A DNA stretch of 64,000 nt. Origin: Desulfobulbaceae bacterium. GTDB lineage: Bacteria; Desulfobacterota; Desulfobulbia; Desulfobulbales; Desulfobulbaceae. The stretch covers positions 29,177 to 93,176 of the forward strand of contig JAABPV010000044.1 in NCBI GenBank assembly GCA_011391865.1, given 5' to 3'. Both the position numbers and the translations under genes were made by a program. Positions within the stretch are counted from its first letter, which is position 1; each line of letters begins with the position of its first letter. Below, piece by piece: positions 9,354-18,096 of this stretch. Under the pieces are notes generated by a model, which saw nothing but the letters and a program-made list of their open reading frames with translations, was not told the origin of the DNA and searched no databases.

Positions 9354-10781
9354 TTATCCCGCCACAGCCATAATATTGTCGCTGATCGACGGCAGAATTC
9401 CAGCAATAAGCATCGCCGCAGTCAGCAGAAAGAGGCTGATGAACTGCACGCCATCCAGCATCAGCGGTTTCCGCGCAACCTGCGGCTCAATGATGTAGGC
9501 TTCTTTCACCAGCAGCAGGTAGTAATAGAGGGAAATGGTCGAGTTAAGGGCGGCGAAGACCACCATCGCATAATAGCCCTGCTTGGCCGCAGCGGCGAAA
9601 AGGAAGAACTTTCCCATGAAACCGGCCAAGGGGGGAATTCCAGCCAGCGAGAAGGCGGTGAGCATTAGCACTGCGGCCAGCACCGGGTTGTTTTTGCCCA
9701 AGCCTTGTAGACCGCTGCGCTGCTCGTCGCCGTCGCGCCCGATTGCGGCAAGAATAAAGAAAATGGCGTAGTTGGCCGCCGCATAGACAAAGAGGTAGAA
9801 GATGACCGAGGAGCGGCCAAGTCCTGCGTCGCCAGCCAAGGCCATGATGATGTAGCCAGCCTGAGCGATGGAGGAATAGGCCATGAAGCGGCGCAGCCGC
9901 TCCTGCTTGAGCGCGCCGAGATTGCCCACCGTCATGGTGGCTGCGGCGAGAATCAGGATGACCGGCTGAAGCTGGCTGTGCAAGGCGGCCAGCGGGCCGT
10001 AGAGCAAGGCGAGGAGAAAGGCGACAGCCACTGCTTTGGACGACACGGAGATGAAGGCCGTCACCGGGGTCGGCGCGCCGTCATAGACATCCGGTGCCCA
10101 CATGTGGAAAGGGAAGACGGTCAGCTTGAAGCCGATGGCGGCCAAGACAAAGAGCACACCCAAGCGGAGCAGTGGCTCGTCAGGATTGGCGGTGCAGAAT
10201 TTCGCCAGAGCCTCAAAAGTTACGGAGCCTGCCGCGCCGTAAAGGAAAGACAGGCCGAAGAGCATCAGGCCGGTGGAAATCGCCCCCATCATCATGTACT
10301 TGGTCGAGGCTTCCAGCGACAGCGCGTCTTCCTTGTAGAAGCCGCTGAGGATGTAGAGCGGAATTGCGGACAGCTCGATGCCGATGAACAGGGTCAGCAG
10401 GTCGGTGGCGGAAACCACAGTGAACATGCCAAAGGTGCAAAGCAGGATGATAGTCAGAAACTCGCTGCGGTGGCGGAGCGTGCCCCGCTTGTTGCCGCCT
10501 GGCGTGAAATACGACCCGGAGAGCAGCACCGTGAAGAGCGCGGAGAGCACAAAGACCTGCTTGAAGAGCAGCGAGGTGCCAGTGACAAGATAGCCGCCCG
10601 GATACAGCGCTGTCTGGTCATACGGCAGGCGCAGCAGGACAACGAAGATGGCGCAGAGTCCCAGCCAAGCGAAATGAAACGGCACGGTCGAGGTCAGGTT
10701 GACTTTGCCCTTGTACAGATCGTAGCCCATGATTAGGGCGGCCAGCAGGACAAGGAGGATATCCGGCAAGAGGAGTTTCAT
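9354..10781 (-). CDS. nuoN: NADH-quinone oxidoreductase-type complex, subunit N
   Basis: This 475-residue antiporter-like membrane subunit of complex I has about 14 transmembrane helices. The conserved stretch LFIGIELSAIPLYIL carries the glutamate of helix 5, and later lysine-containing helices form the proton path. It is the last gene of the nuo cluster and begins 4 nt after the nuoM stop. It pumps protons in the membrane arm as quinone is reduced. Confidence 0.94.
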   Translation of the reverse strand: MKLLLPDILLVLLAALIMGYDLYKGKVNLTSTVPFHFAWLGLCAIFVVLLRLPYDQTALYPGGYLVTGTSLLFKQVFVLSALFTVLLSGSYFTPGGNKRGTLRHRSEFLTIILLCTFGMFTVVSATDLLTLFIGIELSAIPLYILSGFYKEDALSLEASTKYMMMGAISTGLMLFGLSFLYGAAGSVTFEALAKFCTANPDEPLLRLGVLFVLAAIGFKLTVFPFHMWAPDVYDGAPTPVTAFISVSSKAVAVAFLLALLYGPLAALHSQLQPVILILAAATMTVGNLGALKQERLRRFMAYSSIAQAGYIIMALAGDAGLGRSSVIFYLFVYAAANYAIFFILAAIGRDGDEQRSGLQGLGKNNPVLAAVLMLTAFSLAGIPPLAGFMGKFFLFAAAAKQGYYAMVVFAALNSTISLYYYLLLVKEAYIIEPQVARKPLMLDGVQFISLFLLTAAMLIAGILPSISDNIMAVAG

Positions 10782-10785
10782 GGGA

Positions 10786-12297
10786 TTAACGCATCAGGTT
10801 GTTGTAAATGGGATGCACCGCGCCGTTGACCAGCTCGACAATCCAGCCGGGCAGGATGCCCATTGCGAAGAGACAGAAGAGCAGGATCGTCACCGGAATT
10901 TTTTCGATCAGAGAGGCATCAGTCAGGGTCTTGTAATGGTCGGAGATCGGCCCGTTGACCAAGCCGTTTACCGCCCGCAGGACATAGACCGCTGTCACGA
11001 CAATGGAGAGCACGGCCAGCACGGTGCAGAAGCGGTAGAGCGGCGCAGGATTGGCGAAGGCACCGACAAAGACGTTGGCCTCGGCGACAAAGCCCGACAA
11101 ACCAGGCAGGCCTAAGCCCGCCAAGCCGACGATCACATAAGCCACCGAAAGAAAAGGCATCACCTTCATCAGGCCGCCCATCTCGCTGACTGTGCGGGTG
11201 TGGGTTCTGCCGTAAATCATACCGATCAGACAGAAGAAGAGGGCGGTCATCAGGCCGTGGGAGATCATCTGCAAGACCCCGCCCTTGATGCCTGCGAATG
11301 TCAGGGCGGTGAAGCCGAAAAGCACCATGCCGCAGTGTGAAACCGAGGAATAGGCGGTGATGTATTTCAGGTCGGTCTGCTTGATCGCCCCGAACGCGCC
11401 GTAGAGCACGTTGATGGTGACAAGCACTAAGAAGAAGGACATCCACATGTTCGCTCCTTCCGGCAGCAGGTACATGCCGACACGCAGGCAGCCGTAGCCA
11501 CCGAGCTTCATCAGCACGCCAGCATGGAGCATGGACACCGCTGTGGGCGCGGAGGCGTGGCCGTCTGGCGACCAAGTGTGGAAGGGGAAGATCGCGCCCA
11601 GCACGCCGAAGCCAAGGAAGATCAGCGGAAAGGCCCAGTATTGGAATTCCGGCGAGAACGTGGCTTGGGCCAGCTTCTGGAGGTCAAAACTGTTCATGCC
11701 GGATTCAAAGTAGAGGCCCAAGATGCCCGCGAGGATGAAGGCCGAGCCAGCCACCAGCATCAGGGTCAGCTTCATGGCCGAGTATTCTTTCCTGCCCGTG
11801 CCCCAGAGGCCGATCAGCAGGTACATCGGCAGCACCGCGATCTCGTAGAAGACGAAGAAGGTGAAGAGATCTAGGGAAATGAACACGCCGTACACCCCGG
11901 CGACCAGCACGTTGAGGAGGACAAAGAACTCCTTTGCCTGCTTCTCTACGTTCCAGCTCGCCAGCACCCCGCAGAAGATGACGATGGCCGTGAGCAGCAT
12001 CATCAGCACCGAGATGGCATCCACGCCGATGTTGTACTCGATGTTCAGCATTTGCAGCCAAACCGTCTTGCCGGTGAAATGGAAATGGCTGAGTTTCGCC
12101 CCTGCTGCCGCCGGGTGTTCCGACGACGTGCTAATAAAGGCGAAGGTCAGGCCGATCACCAGCAGCAGGTTGATCAGGTTCCCGGCCAGCGAAATCTTCT
12201 TGATGCGCCGGTGGTCATCGCGGTCAACCGGCAGGGAGACCAGCGCGGTGAGGAAAGGGACAGCCCAGATCAAGGTGAGCAGAAATGATCCGTTCAT
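10786..12297 (-). CDS. nuoM: NADH-quinone oxidoreductase-type complex, subunit M
   Basis: This 503-residue antiporter-like subunit shows the NuoM signature FVFYEIAVLPMYLLIG, with the key Glu in helix 5, and FPFHTWSPDGHASAPT in helix 7. It forms one of the three proton channels of the membrane arm. It directly precedes nuoN with 4 nt between them. Its usual upstream partner nuoL lies 3.9 kb away, beyond an accessory island, so nuoM-N must either be read through the island or have another promoter. Confidence 0.95.
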   Translation of the reverse strand: MNGSFLLTLIWAVPFLTALVSLPVDRDDHRRIKKISLAGNLINLLLVIGLTFAFISTSSEHPAAAGAKLSHFHFTGKTVWLQMLNIEYNIGVDAISVLMMLLTAIVIFCGVLASWNVEKQAKEFFVLLNVLVAGVYGVFISLDLFTFFVFYEIAVLPMYLLIGLWGTGRKEYSAMKLTLMLVAGSAFILAGILGLYFESGMNSFDLQKLAQATFSPEFQYWAFPLIFLGFGVLGAIFPFHTWSPDGHASAPTAVSMLHAGVLMKLGGYGCLRVGMYLLPEGANMWMSFFLVLVTINVLYGAFGAIKQTDLKYITAYSSVSHCGMVLFGFTALTFAGIKGGVLQMISHGLMTALFFCLIGMIYGRTHTRTVSEMGGLMKVMPFLSVAYVIVGLAGLGLPGLSGFVAEANVFVGAFANPAPLYRFCTVLAVLSIVVTAVYVLRAVNGLVNGPISDHYKTLTDASLIEKIPVTILLFCLFAMGILPGWIVELVNGAVHPIYNNLMR

Positions 12298-12357
12298 AAA
12301 AAGACTCCGTTGCTGGGTTCGCAGGTGCGGCTGAGGTTGGTCATGGTGCGATTGCAG

Positions 12358-12525
12358 TTAATTTCTTTTTTGCTGCCGGGATGCTTCACGGTTCACCAAT
12401 CTATCAGCATGTTGTTTTTCACCTTCTTTTATTGCGGCAAAAATCCGGTCAATATCATTGCCGTGTTTCGCGGCATGGGCAGCTCTGAATTTTCGTATTT
12501 CTTCTACGATGGGATCATCTCTCAT
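12358..12525 (-). CDS. Small antitoxin-like protein, second of a tandem pair
   Basis: The 55-residue protein starts MRDDPIVEEIRKFRAAHAAK and ends in a charged tail. Its N-terminus matches that of its upstream neighbour (WNDPIVEETRRLRDEYSAKH), so the two are tandem paralogues. Such small acidic/basic helical proteins usually accompany PIN or RelE toxins. The ATG overlaps the TGA stop of the neighbour (ATGA, 12522-12525), which implies translational coupling. The role as antitoxin is inferred from size and context only. Confidence 0.7.
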   Translation of the reverse strand: MRDDPIVEEIRKFRAAHAAKHGNDIDRIFAAIKEGEKQHADRLVNREASRQQKRN

Positions 12526-12716
12526 TGGCTCTTGATCTTCGATGATGCTGCAACAAGAGGCTTGATCTCATTGCTTTCAATGTCGGCAGGCATTGGGCAG
12601 CCTTGCTTTTCCCACTGGTTCAGGTCTTCAACCATTTCATGAATGCTGTAATTATGCTTTGCCGAATATTCGTCACGGAGACGGCGCGTTTCTTCAACAA
12701 TGGGATCATTCCACAT
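12522..12716 (-). CDS. Small antitoxin-like protein, first of a tandem pair
   Basis: The 64-residue protein starts MWNDPIVEETRRL at the ATG at 12716, where likeness to the downstream paralogue begins; an in-frame start 12 nt earlier is possible. It overlaps the end of the PIN toxin gene by 11 nt and the next gene by 4 nt, so all three are probably one translational unit. It is predicted to be helical and acidic, and is taken as the antitoxin of the adjacent PIN protein by position. Confidence 0.72.
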   Translation of the reverse strand: MWNDPIVEETRRLRDEYSAKHNYSIHEMVEDLNQWEKQGCPMPADIESNEIKPLVAASSKIKSQ

Positions 12717-13218
12717 GAGATGCTCCAATCAATTCTTCAGGGGTGCAAAGGACAGGCGGTTCAAAACCGCATTCACGACAAACATGCTCAATAAGCGGAC
12801 GCTTTATGGCGTTTGCAATGTGCTTGCAGTTCCATGTGAGCAGAAAATCAAGGCGATGGTATGCAGCTATCGCAATATGAAGCGCATCTGCCGCTGCCTT
12901 CTCTGGAAGTGCAGCCTGCTGAATAAGGCGTTCAGATAATTTTTCCGCCTCCGGTGTAACAGCGACAAGAGGAATGTCTTGCAGCCACTGCAAACGAGCC
13001 GATGCTGCTGTCGCATCTCCAGCACTGGCCTCTCTGAGTACCAATGCTGAAGTGCAAGCAGCGAAGCCACCGCGTTCCGCAAGCCACCAATCATGCGTAA
13101 GCTGCTGATGGCCTGCCGCAATGATGTCACGGCTGGGGCGGGAAGCCAGATAGCTGATTATGCTTGTTTCAATATAAACTTTTGGTTTCACCTTCTTATT
13201 CTCATCATCAAATGACAT
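12706..13218 (-). CDS. PIN-domain ribonuclease toxin
   Basis: The 170-residue protein has a VapC-like PIN fold. VYIETSIISYL near residue 15 supplies the first acidic residue, ALVLREASAGD (about 59-69) the second, and KAAADALHIAIAAYH (about 112-126) the third, followed by FLLTWNCKHIA. Here the first acidic position is Glu (IETSI) rather than the usual Asp, as in a known PIN subgroup. It would cleave RNA when freed from its antitoxin. The gene order (toxin first, then two antitoxin-like genes) is reversed from classic vapBC. The start overlaps a broken DUF2442 gene by 11 nt. Confidence 0.85.
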   Translation of the reverse strand: MSFDDENKKVKPKVYIETSIISYLASRPSRDIIAAGHQQLTHDWWLAERGGFAACTSALVLREASAGDATAASARLQWLQDIPLVAVTPEAEKLSERLIQQAALPEKAAADALHIAIAAYHRLDFLLTWNCKHIANAIKRPLIEHVCRECGFEPPVLCTPEELIGASHVE

Positions 13219-13465
13219 CCTGATAATTGGTGATGTCTCGATTGCCCATCAATAGCCCTGGCACCCTGATGTCTTCATCAATTTCATCCCAATGAATTCC
13301 CATGCCGCCGCTTAACTCATATTGATTGCGCTGCTGTGCAGTGGCATTGAGCAAACGGGAAAAATAAGCTAACGGGACAAACAACTGCCGCCCATCATAA
13401 AACGCTATGCACAGATTTTATTGGTCAAACCAAACTGTTGACGCTTTAGCTTCGAGATGTTGCAT
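13208..13465 (-). pseudogene. DUF2442 gene with an in-frame stop
   Basis: The reverse strand reads MQHLEAKASTVWFDQ, then TAA, then NLCIAFYDGRQLFVPLAYF and on to GIHWDEIDEDI and a stop at 13208. The part after the stop is a good DUF2442 match (DGR-x5-PLAYF..RLLNAT..GGxGIHW...DEDI), and the part before it aligns with the family's usual beginning. A single nonsense codon at residue 16 therefore breaks a gene of about 85 codons. It may have been the first gene of the PIN cassette. A sequencing error is possible. Confidence 0.75.
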
Positions 13466-13494
13466 AACGCACCTGCCGGATGCGGTCAACGGTC

Positions 13495-14586
13495 TCATCT
13501 TCCATGCGCCCACATGTAACGCTCTTGGTCTCTACTGAGAAGATCAGCTCGCATAGCTTCTTGTTTAGATTTCTCTAAACGCCGGAAAATGCCCTTTAGT
13601 TCAGAATCAACAGAATCTTTACTGTAACCTCGTTCGACAGCTTTTTCATACCAAGAATGTCCTAAATTGTATTGCCCGGTTTCCATATACACTGCGCCAA
13701 GAAGAGTGCATGGTCGGAAATCTTGAGGGGTATACTCGTGAGCTTGCTTTCCAAGACCTAACGCTTCGTCCCACTTCGCCAAATCCCGTTTGACTCCGCC
13801 ATGCGTTGTGCAAAGTGCTGATCTCAATTTTTGATTTTTTAAACCAGACACATCAATTGTCTTCAAGATAGTTGCCGCTGTTCTTGCTTCATCGCATTTG
13901 CGATAATGACCGCTTGCATTAACTGCGAACCACGGGTCTTTATTTTTTTCAAATTCTCCGTGGTAAAATTTTGCTTCGTTCTCGTGATATTTTTTTCTCA
14001 GTTCATCAGTGAAATAACTTTCGTAGCTATATAAATAATCCTCGTCAGAATCATAACGTTTTGTCGAAAGCCAAATGACCTCTTCATCGGATAAACGTTC
14101 ACCGTTATCAGCTCGGCGCAAAATATCCATGAGCTTTGCAAAATCGTCTTTTTCAATATAGCGAGTTAATCCATATTTCTCCCTTAACTTGGATTGTCTT
14201 TCCTTCGCTCTGTTTCTTGGATCATTATTTATCTTGGCAAAAAGAGCTTCTTGGTCTGATTTTTGTTTAGCAAACATTGCCTCTTGTTTGGCAAGAAACG
14301 CCTCTCTTTCTATCTTTTGTCTGGCTTTTTCCGTTGCAGCTACTTCTTCTTCCGTTTTAACTCGTGCAGTTTGTTCTAATTTCGCAATTCTTACAAAATC
14401 AGCATAGGAAACTTCGTTTCGTGCATAACTCAATAGTGCAAAGAAACCTTTTTCTTGCAAAAAACCTTGAGTCATATCAGAAAGTTTTTTATTTAGCTCC
14501 AAATTTTTGAGTATATTGGAGATACGGCTTCCCGGAATTGACGCGCCAATCAAATCGTCAATTCTATACTTACTTGCTAAATCCAT
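13495..14586 (-). CDS. Protein of unknown function with coiled coil and TPR-like C-terminus
   Basis: This 363-residue cytoplasmic protein has no signal peptide. A helical N-terminal part (1-75) is followed by a highly charged coiled coil rich in EKARQKIEREAFLAKQEA-like sequence (about 80-150). A C-terminal TPR-like region (about 225-340) contains WDEALGLGKQAHEYTP and TGQYNLGHSWYEKAVERG. The gene is clearly richer in AT than the flanking nuo genes, which suggests acquired DNA. Function is unknown; the TPRs suggest protein binding. Confidence 0.7.
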   Translation of the reverse strand: MDLASKYRIDDLIGASIPGSRISNILKNLELNKKLSDMTQGFLQEKGFFALLSYARNEVSYADFVRIAKLEQTARVKTEEEVAATEKARQKIEREAFLAKQEAMFAKQKSDQEALFAKINNDPRNRAKERQSKLREKYGLTRYIEKDDFAKLMDILRRADNGERLSDEEVIWLSTKRYDSDEDYLYSYESYFTDELRKKYHENEAKFYHGEFEKNKDPWFAVNASGHYRKCDEARTAATILKTIDVSGLKNQKLRSALCTTHGGVKRDLAKWDEALGLGKQAHEYTPQDFRPCTLLGAVYMETGQYNLGHSWYEKAVERGYSKDSVDSELKGIFRRLEKSKQEAMRADLLSRDQERYMWAHGR

Positions 14587-14659
14587 TGATTTATCACCCT
14601 CAAACCAATATGCACGGTGGGCGACCGCCTAACCTCTCAGCCGCCCCACCTCCCCCGCC

Positions 14660-15262
14660 TTACAACACCACCGACACGCTGTTGCTCGGCACGCCTTCGC
14701 CTGCCCTGTTGACCGCGACGACGCAGAACTCCAACTCCTTGCCGCGCTTCTGATTGTTGAGCGTGGCTTCCGTCTCAATGAATGTGCCGACCGCTGTCCA
14801 GTCGCCTTCGGCCCGTTCGCGCCGCTTGACCGTGTAATAGGAGACAATGCCGCCGCCAGCCGGGCGTTTCCAGTCCAAATGCAGCCAGCCTGCGCTCTGC
14901 TGCACCGTTTCGAGCAGCCGGGGCTGGCCGGGCACAGCAGGCGGCCCAGGATTTGCCCGCGCTCCCCAGCCGAGAACCGCCAGCTTGGCATCGTTGCCCT
15001 GCGCCGCGTCTTCGGCGTAATGCAGGTTGGTTTTCATGGCCGAAACCAGCCTGTCCTGCGCATCCCGCTTGCCCTCGGTGGCCTGCTGCGCCGCCGCTTG
15101 GGCCGCAACCTGCGCGTCGCTTTGATTGATGAAGGCATCCAGCAGGTTGCGCAGCTCGGACACCGCAATCGGCGGATTGGGAAAATCCGCATTTTCGGTC
15201 AGCCCCGCGATGATGTTCTGGGCCAAGGCTCTGATTTCCGCTTCACGATGGGGAAAATTCAT
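14660..15262 (-). CDS. Fibronectin type III domain protein
   Basis: This 200-residue protein has no signal peptide. The first 100 residues are helical and rich in Ala/Gln (AAQAAAQQATEGKRDAQDRL). The last 90 residues (about 112-200) look like one FN3 domain, with PGQPRLLETVQQSAGWLHLDWK, YYTVKRRERAEGDW and EFCVVAVNRAGEGVPS. Family members are usually found near repeats and mobile DNA in environmental bacteria. A role in binding is likely, but nothing more specific is visible. An in-frame upstream extension is not supported. Confidence 0.72.
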   Translation of the reverse strand: MNFPHREAEIRALAQNIIAGLTENADFPNPPIAVSELRNLLDAFINQSDAQVAAQAAAQQATEGKRDAQDRLVSAMKTNLHYAEDAAQGNDAKLAVLGWGARANPGPPAVPGQPRLLETVQQSAGWLHLDWKRPAGGGIVSYYTVKRRERAEGDWTAVGTFIETEATLNNQKRGKELEFCVVAVNRAGEGVPSNSVSVVL

Positions 15263-15348
15263 GGTGCAAACCTCCTGTGGTTTTGGCTGCTTCCGCCCTG
15301 TCGTTCAACCGCGCTCATGGCCCGAAACGGCTGGCAAACGCCTTATTC

Positions 15349-15684
15349 CGAACATGAAACGTCACATTCCGACCCGCGAATGGGCCGCTCCGAACTCGAA
15401 ATGCCTCGTTCCGAACCAAAAATGACCTATGTCGAACCGCAAACACCGCATTGCGAACAACGAATGCCCCATTTGGAACCACAAATGTCCTGCTCCGAAC
15501 TCGAAATGCCTCGTTCCGAACCAAAAATGACCTATGTCGAACCGCAAACACCTCATTGCGAACAACGAATGCCCCATTTAGAACCACAAATGTCCTGCTG
15601 TGAATCGCACATGGCGCATTCCGAACCTTAAACGCCTCGTTCCGAATTCAAAATGCCTCATTGCGAACAGCGAATGCGGCGTTT
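15349..15684. repeat. 21-bp minisatellite, 16 units, with a duplicated 105-bp block
   Basis: The region between the FN3 gene and hicB is made of consecutive 21-bp units that mostly begin CGAAC and contain AAATGCC or GAATGCC. Five units (15391-15495) are repeated almost exactly as the next five (15496-15600), giving a 105-bp higher-order repeat. Because 21 is seven codons, several frames stay open on both strands (heptapeptides such as SELEMPR on plus and VRNEAFR on minus). I do not regard any of these as genes: none has a plausible start and stop context. Confidence 0.9.
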
Positions 15685-15702
15685 TGAACGCCTACATCAT
15701 TT

Positions 15703-15915
15703 TCAAGCGTACATCAATTTTCCCTTTGGCAGCGGAATGTCTCTTCCTATTTCCTCAGCCGTCTTAATCCATTCAGCAATAATCACTTCCGCGTTGGCGA
15801 CAGCCTCCTGATACGTTCTGCCATCAGCCATGCAGCCTGGAAGCTCTGGCACCTCAGCCAGATATGCGCTGTCTTCATTGCTCCAGTAAATGATTATTTC
15901 GTACTTCCAGTCCAT
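15703..15915 (-). CDS. hicB: HicB-family antitoxin
   Basis: This 70-residue HicB-like protein has the partial RNase-H-like core seen in YEIIIYWSNEDSAYLAEVPE, LPGCMADGRTYQEAVANAE and the AEWIKTA helix. It lacks the C-terminal DNA-binding extension of longer HicB proteins. It would bind and block HicA. It follows hicA with 3 nt between them in the same transcript. Confidence 0.88.
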   Translation of the reverse strand: MDWKYEIIIYWSNEDSAYLAEVPELPGCMADGRTYQEAVANAEVIIAEWIKTAEEIGRDIPLPKGKLMYA

Positions 15916-15918
15916 AGC

Positions 15919-16173
15919 TCAATCCTCAATGTTCAAACCATATCTGAGAACAATCTCTCTGACCTGCTTTACTTGATACGGTTTTGACATGGCACCTTTC
16001 GGTTGCAGATTGATAATTTCATCCACACCGATTTTGGAAAATATATGATGGCCGCCTCTGATGCGCTCCTCAAAACCTAACTGCAAAAGCAGTTGGCAAA
16101 GCCCATCGAAGGGTATGTTTGCATCCCCTCGTTTCATGAGGAGATGTTGAAGGAGTTTTTGATAGTGGCCCAT
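15919..16173 (-). CDS. hicA: HicA-family mRNA interferase toxin
   Basis: The 84-residue protein has the HicA dsRBD-like fold with the catalytic His in GGHHIFSKIG (residue about 47) and the later NLQPKGAMSKPYQVKQVRE typical of HicA C-termini. An N-terminal extension of about 20 residues is longer than usual. It lies 9 nt before the nuoL stop on the same strand, so transcripts from the nuo operon could run straight into hicAB. Confidence 0.87.
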   Translation of the reverse strand: MGHYQKLLQHLLMKRGDANIPFDGLCQLLLQLGFEERIRGGHHIFSKIGVDEIINLQPKGAMSKPYQVKQVREIVLRYGLNIED

Positions 16174-16182
16174 CAGAGAAAC

Positions 16183-18096
16183 TCACTTCCCCAGAAACAG
16201 CAAGACAATCAAGCCAACCACGGTTGCGCCAAGATAGAGATGCAGCTCGCCGTTCTGCACCAGCCGCACGCCTTTGCCGCCGACTTGCAGCAGCCAGCCG
16301 CAGAGGTTCATCGTGCCGTCAACAACATTGCGGTCAAACCACTTGATCGGCGCGGCGACACAGTTGAAGATGATCTTGTGGGTGATGAAGAGATACACTT
16401 CATCAACGTAGAACTTGTTCTGCACCACAGTGTGGACTGGGCCGAACGCCTTTTGCAACGCGGCGGCCTTTTCGGTTTTGCCTTCGCCATACAGCAGCCA
16501 CGCGCAGCCGATGCCGGTCATCGCAACCAGTGTCGCCAGCCAAGGCAGCCAAGCCGGATGCGCGAAATGACCTGTCTCGCCGAGATGCGGCGGTAGCACT
16601 TGCGCGACAAAGGAATGCTCCAGCAGACCAGCAAAAATCGTCGGCACAGTCAGGGCGACAATAGGCCAAGTCATCCACGGGTCTTCATGCACATGATGTA
16701 GGTGCGAGCGGGCCTCGCCGTGGAAGATCAGGAAAAAGAAACGGAACATGTAGAACGCGGTCAGACCTCCGGTGATCAGGCCGACCAAGAAAGTGACGGT
16801 ATGGCCTGACTGCAAGGCGGCGAGCAGGATTGCGTCTTTCGACCAGAAGCCGCTCAAGGGGAACACGCCCGCGATGGCAAGACAGGCGGCTAAAAGCGAC
16901 CAGTAGGTTTTCGGCATGAGCTGCTTCAGGCCGCCCATTTTGAGGATGTCGTTGCTGTGCACTGCGTGAATCACCGCGCCTGCGCCAAGGAAGAGCATAC
17001 ATTTGAAGAAGGCGTGGGTGAAAACGTGATACATGGCGGCGGAAAAGCCAAGCGGATTGACATCTGCGCCGTGATGGCCGCCGCCGTCAGCGCAAACCTT
17101 GGCCGCGCCGAGCGAGAAAATCATGTAGCCAAGCTGCGAGAGCGTGGAGAACGCGAGGATGCGCTTGATGTCCATCTGGGTGATGGCGATGACTGCCGCA
17201 AACAGGGCAGTGAATGCGCCGATGCACTGGATGACGAAAAGCGTAGTTTCGGATGCGGCGAAAAGTGGGAACATGCGGGCGGTCAGATAGACACCAGCAA
17301 CCACCATTGTCGCGGAGTGGATGATCGAAGAAACCGGAGTCGGGCCTTCCATCGCGTCCGGCAGCCAGACATGGAGCGGAAACATCGCTGATTTACCCCA
17401 GCCGCCTGCAAAGATCAGCAAGGTGCCGAGCGTGAGCACGCCAGCGTCCTTGAGCAGCAGGGCGGTGGACGGACTGTTCAATTCTTGGAAGCTGAAGGTC
17501 TGGCTGTAGAAGCTGACCAGCAGGATGCCCAGCAGGAAGAAGGCATCGGCAAAGCGGGTGACAATGAACGCTTTCTTCGAGGCGGCTACTGCCGAGGGCT
17601 TTTCGTACCAGAAGCCGATCAGTGAATAGGACGACACGCCGACCAGCTCCCAGAAGACGAACATCTGGAGGATGTTGCCGGACGTGACCAAGCCGAGCAT
17701 CGAGAAGGAAAACAAGGCGAGCAGAGCGAAAAAGCGGTTGAACGAGCGGTCGCCTTTCATGTAGCCGACTGAATAGATGTTCACCAGCAGCGAGATCACC
17801 GTCACCACCACCAGCATCATCACCGAAATCGGATCCAGATACATGCCCAAATTGGCGGTCAGGCCGGGCGCAAAGTTGAGCCACGCGGCATCATAGGCCA
17901 GCAGGGTGTGTTTCGGCTGGGAGAGATAGGCGAGCGTGGTCAGCAGGGCATAGCCGAGCGACAAACTGGACATCGCAATGGCAAATTTGGCGACAAATTT
18001 ATTGTCCGAATTGATATGCCCCAGCCCGATGATTGCAAAGCTGAACAGCGGAAAGAGCAGGATCAGGTAGCTGTTGAATAAAATGAAATCAGCCAT
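16183..18096 (-). CDS. nuoL: NADH-quinone oxidoreductase-type complex, subunit L
   Basis: This 637-residue membrane subunit includes the long lateral helix expected at the C-terminus of NuoL. Signatures are FVFWELVGVSSYSLIGFW (helix 5 Glu) and FPLHVWLPDAMEGPTPVS (helix 7). The start is taken as the ATG at 18096 (MADFILFNSY), which overlaps the nuoK stop; a longer in-frame reading would run back through nuoK. It is normally followed by nuoM, but here hicAB and other accessory genes follow 9 nt later. Confidence 0.94.
   Translation of the reverse strand: MADFILFNSYLILLFPLFSFAIIGLGHINSDNKFVAKFAIAMSSLSLGYALLTTLAYLSQPKHTLLAYDAAWLNFAPGLTANLGMYLDPISVMMLVVVTVISLLVNIYSVGYMKGDRSFNRFFALLALFSFSMLGLVTSGNILQMFVFWELVGVSSYSLIGFWYEKPSAVAASKKAFIVTRFADAFFLLGILLVSFYSQTFSFQELNSPSTALLLKDAGVLTLGTLLIFAGGWGKSAMFPLHVWLPDAMEGPTPVSSIIHSATMVVAGVYLTARMFPLFAASETTLFVIQCIGAFTALFAAVIAITQMDIKRILAFSTLSQLGYMIFSLGAAKVCADGGGHHGADVNPLGFSAAMYHVFTHAFFKCMLFLGAGAVIHAVHSNDILKMGGLKQLMPKTYWSLLAACLAIAGVFPLSGFWSKDAILLAALQSGHTVTFLVGLITGGLTAFYMFRFFFLIFHGEARSHLHHVHEDPWMTWPIVALTVPTIFAGLLEHSFVAQVLPPHLGETGHFAHPAWLPWLATLVAMTGIGCAWLLYGEGKTEKAAALQKAFGPVHTVVQNKFYVDEVYLFITHKIIFNCVAAPIKWFDRNVVDGTMNLCGWLLQVGGKGVRLVQNGELHLYLGATVVGLIVLLFLGK

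Noticed and set aside
15315..15631. Heptapeptide-repeat proteins on either strand at 15.3-15.6 kb
   Set aside because: Both strands stay open because the unit is 21 bp; no start context, and the plus-strand frame begins inside the FN3 gene.
15349..15684. CRISPR array
   Set aside because: Units are contiguous 21-mers without spacers and no cas gene is near. No CRISPR array is visible anywhere in the window.
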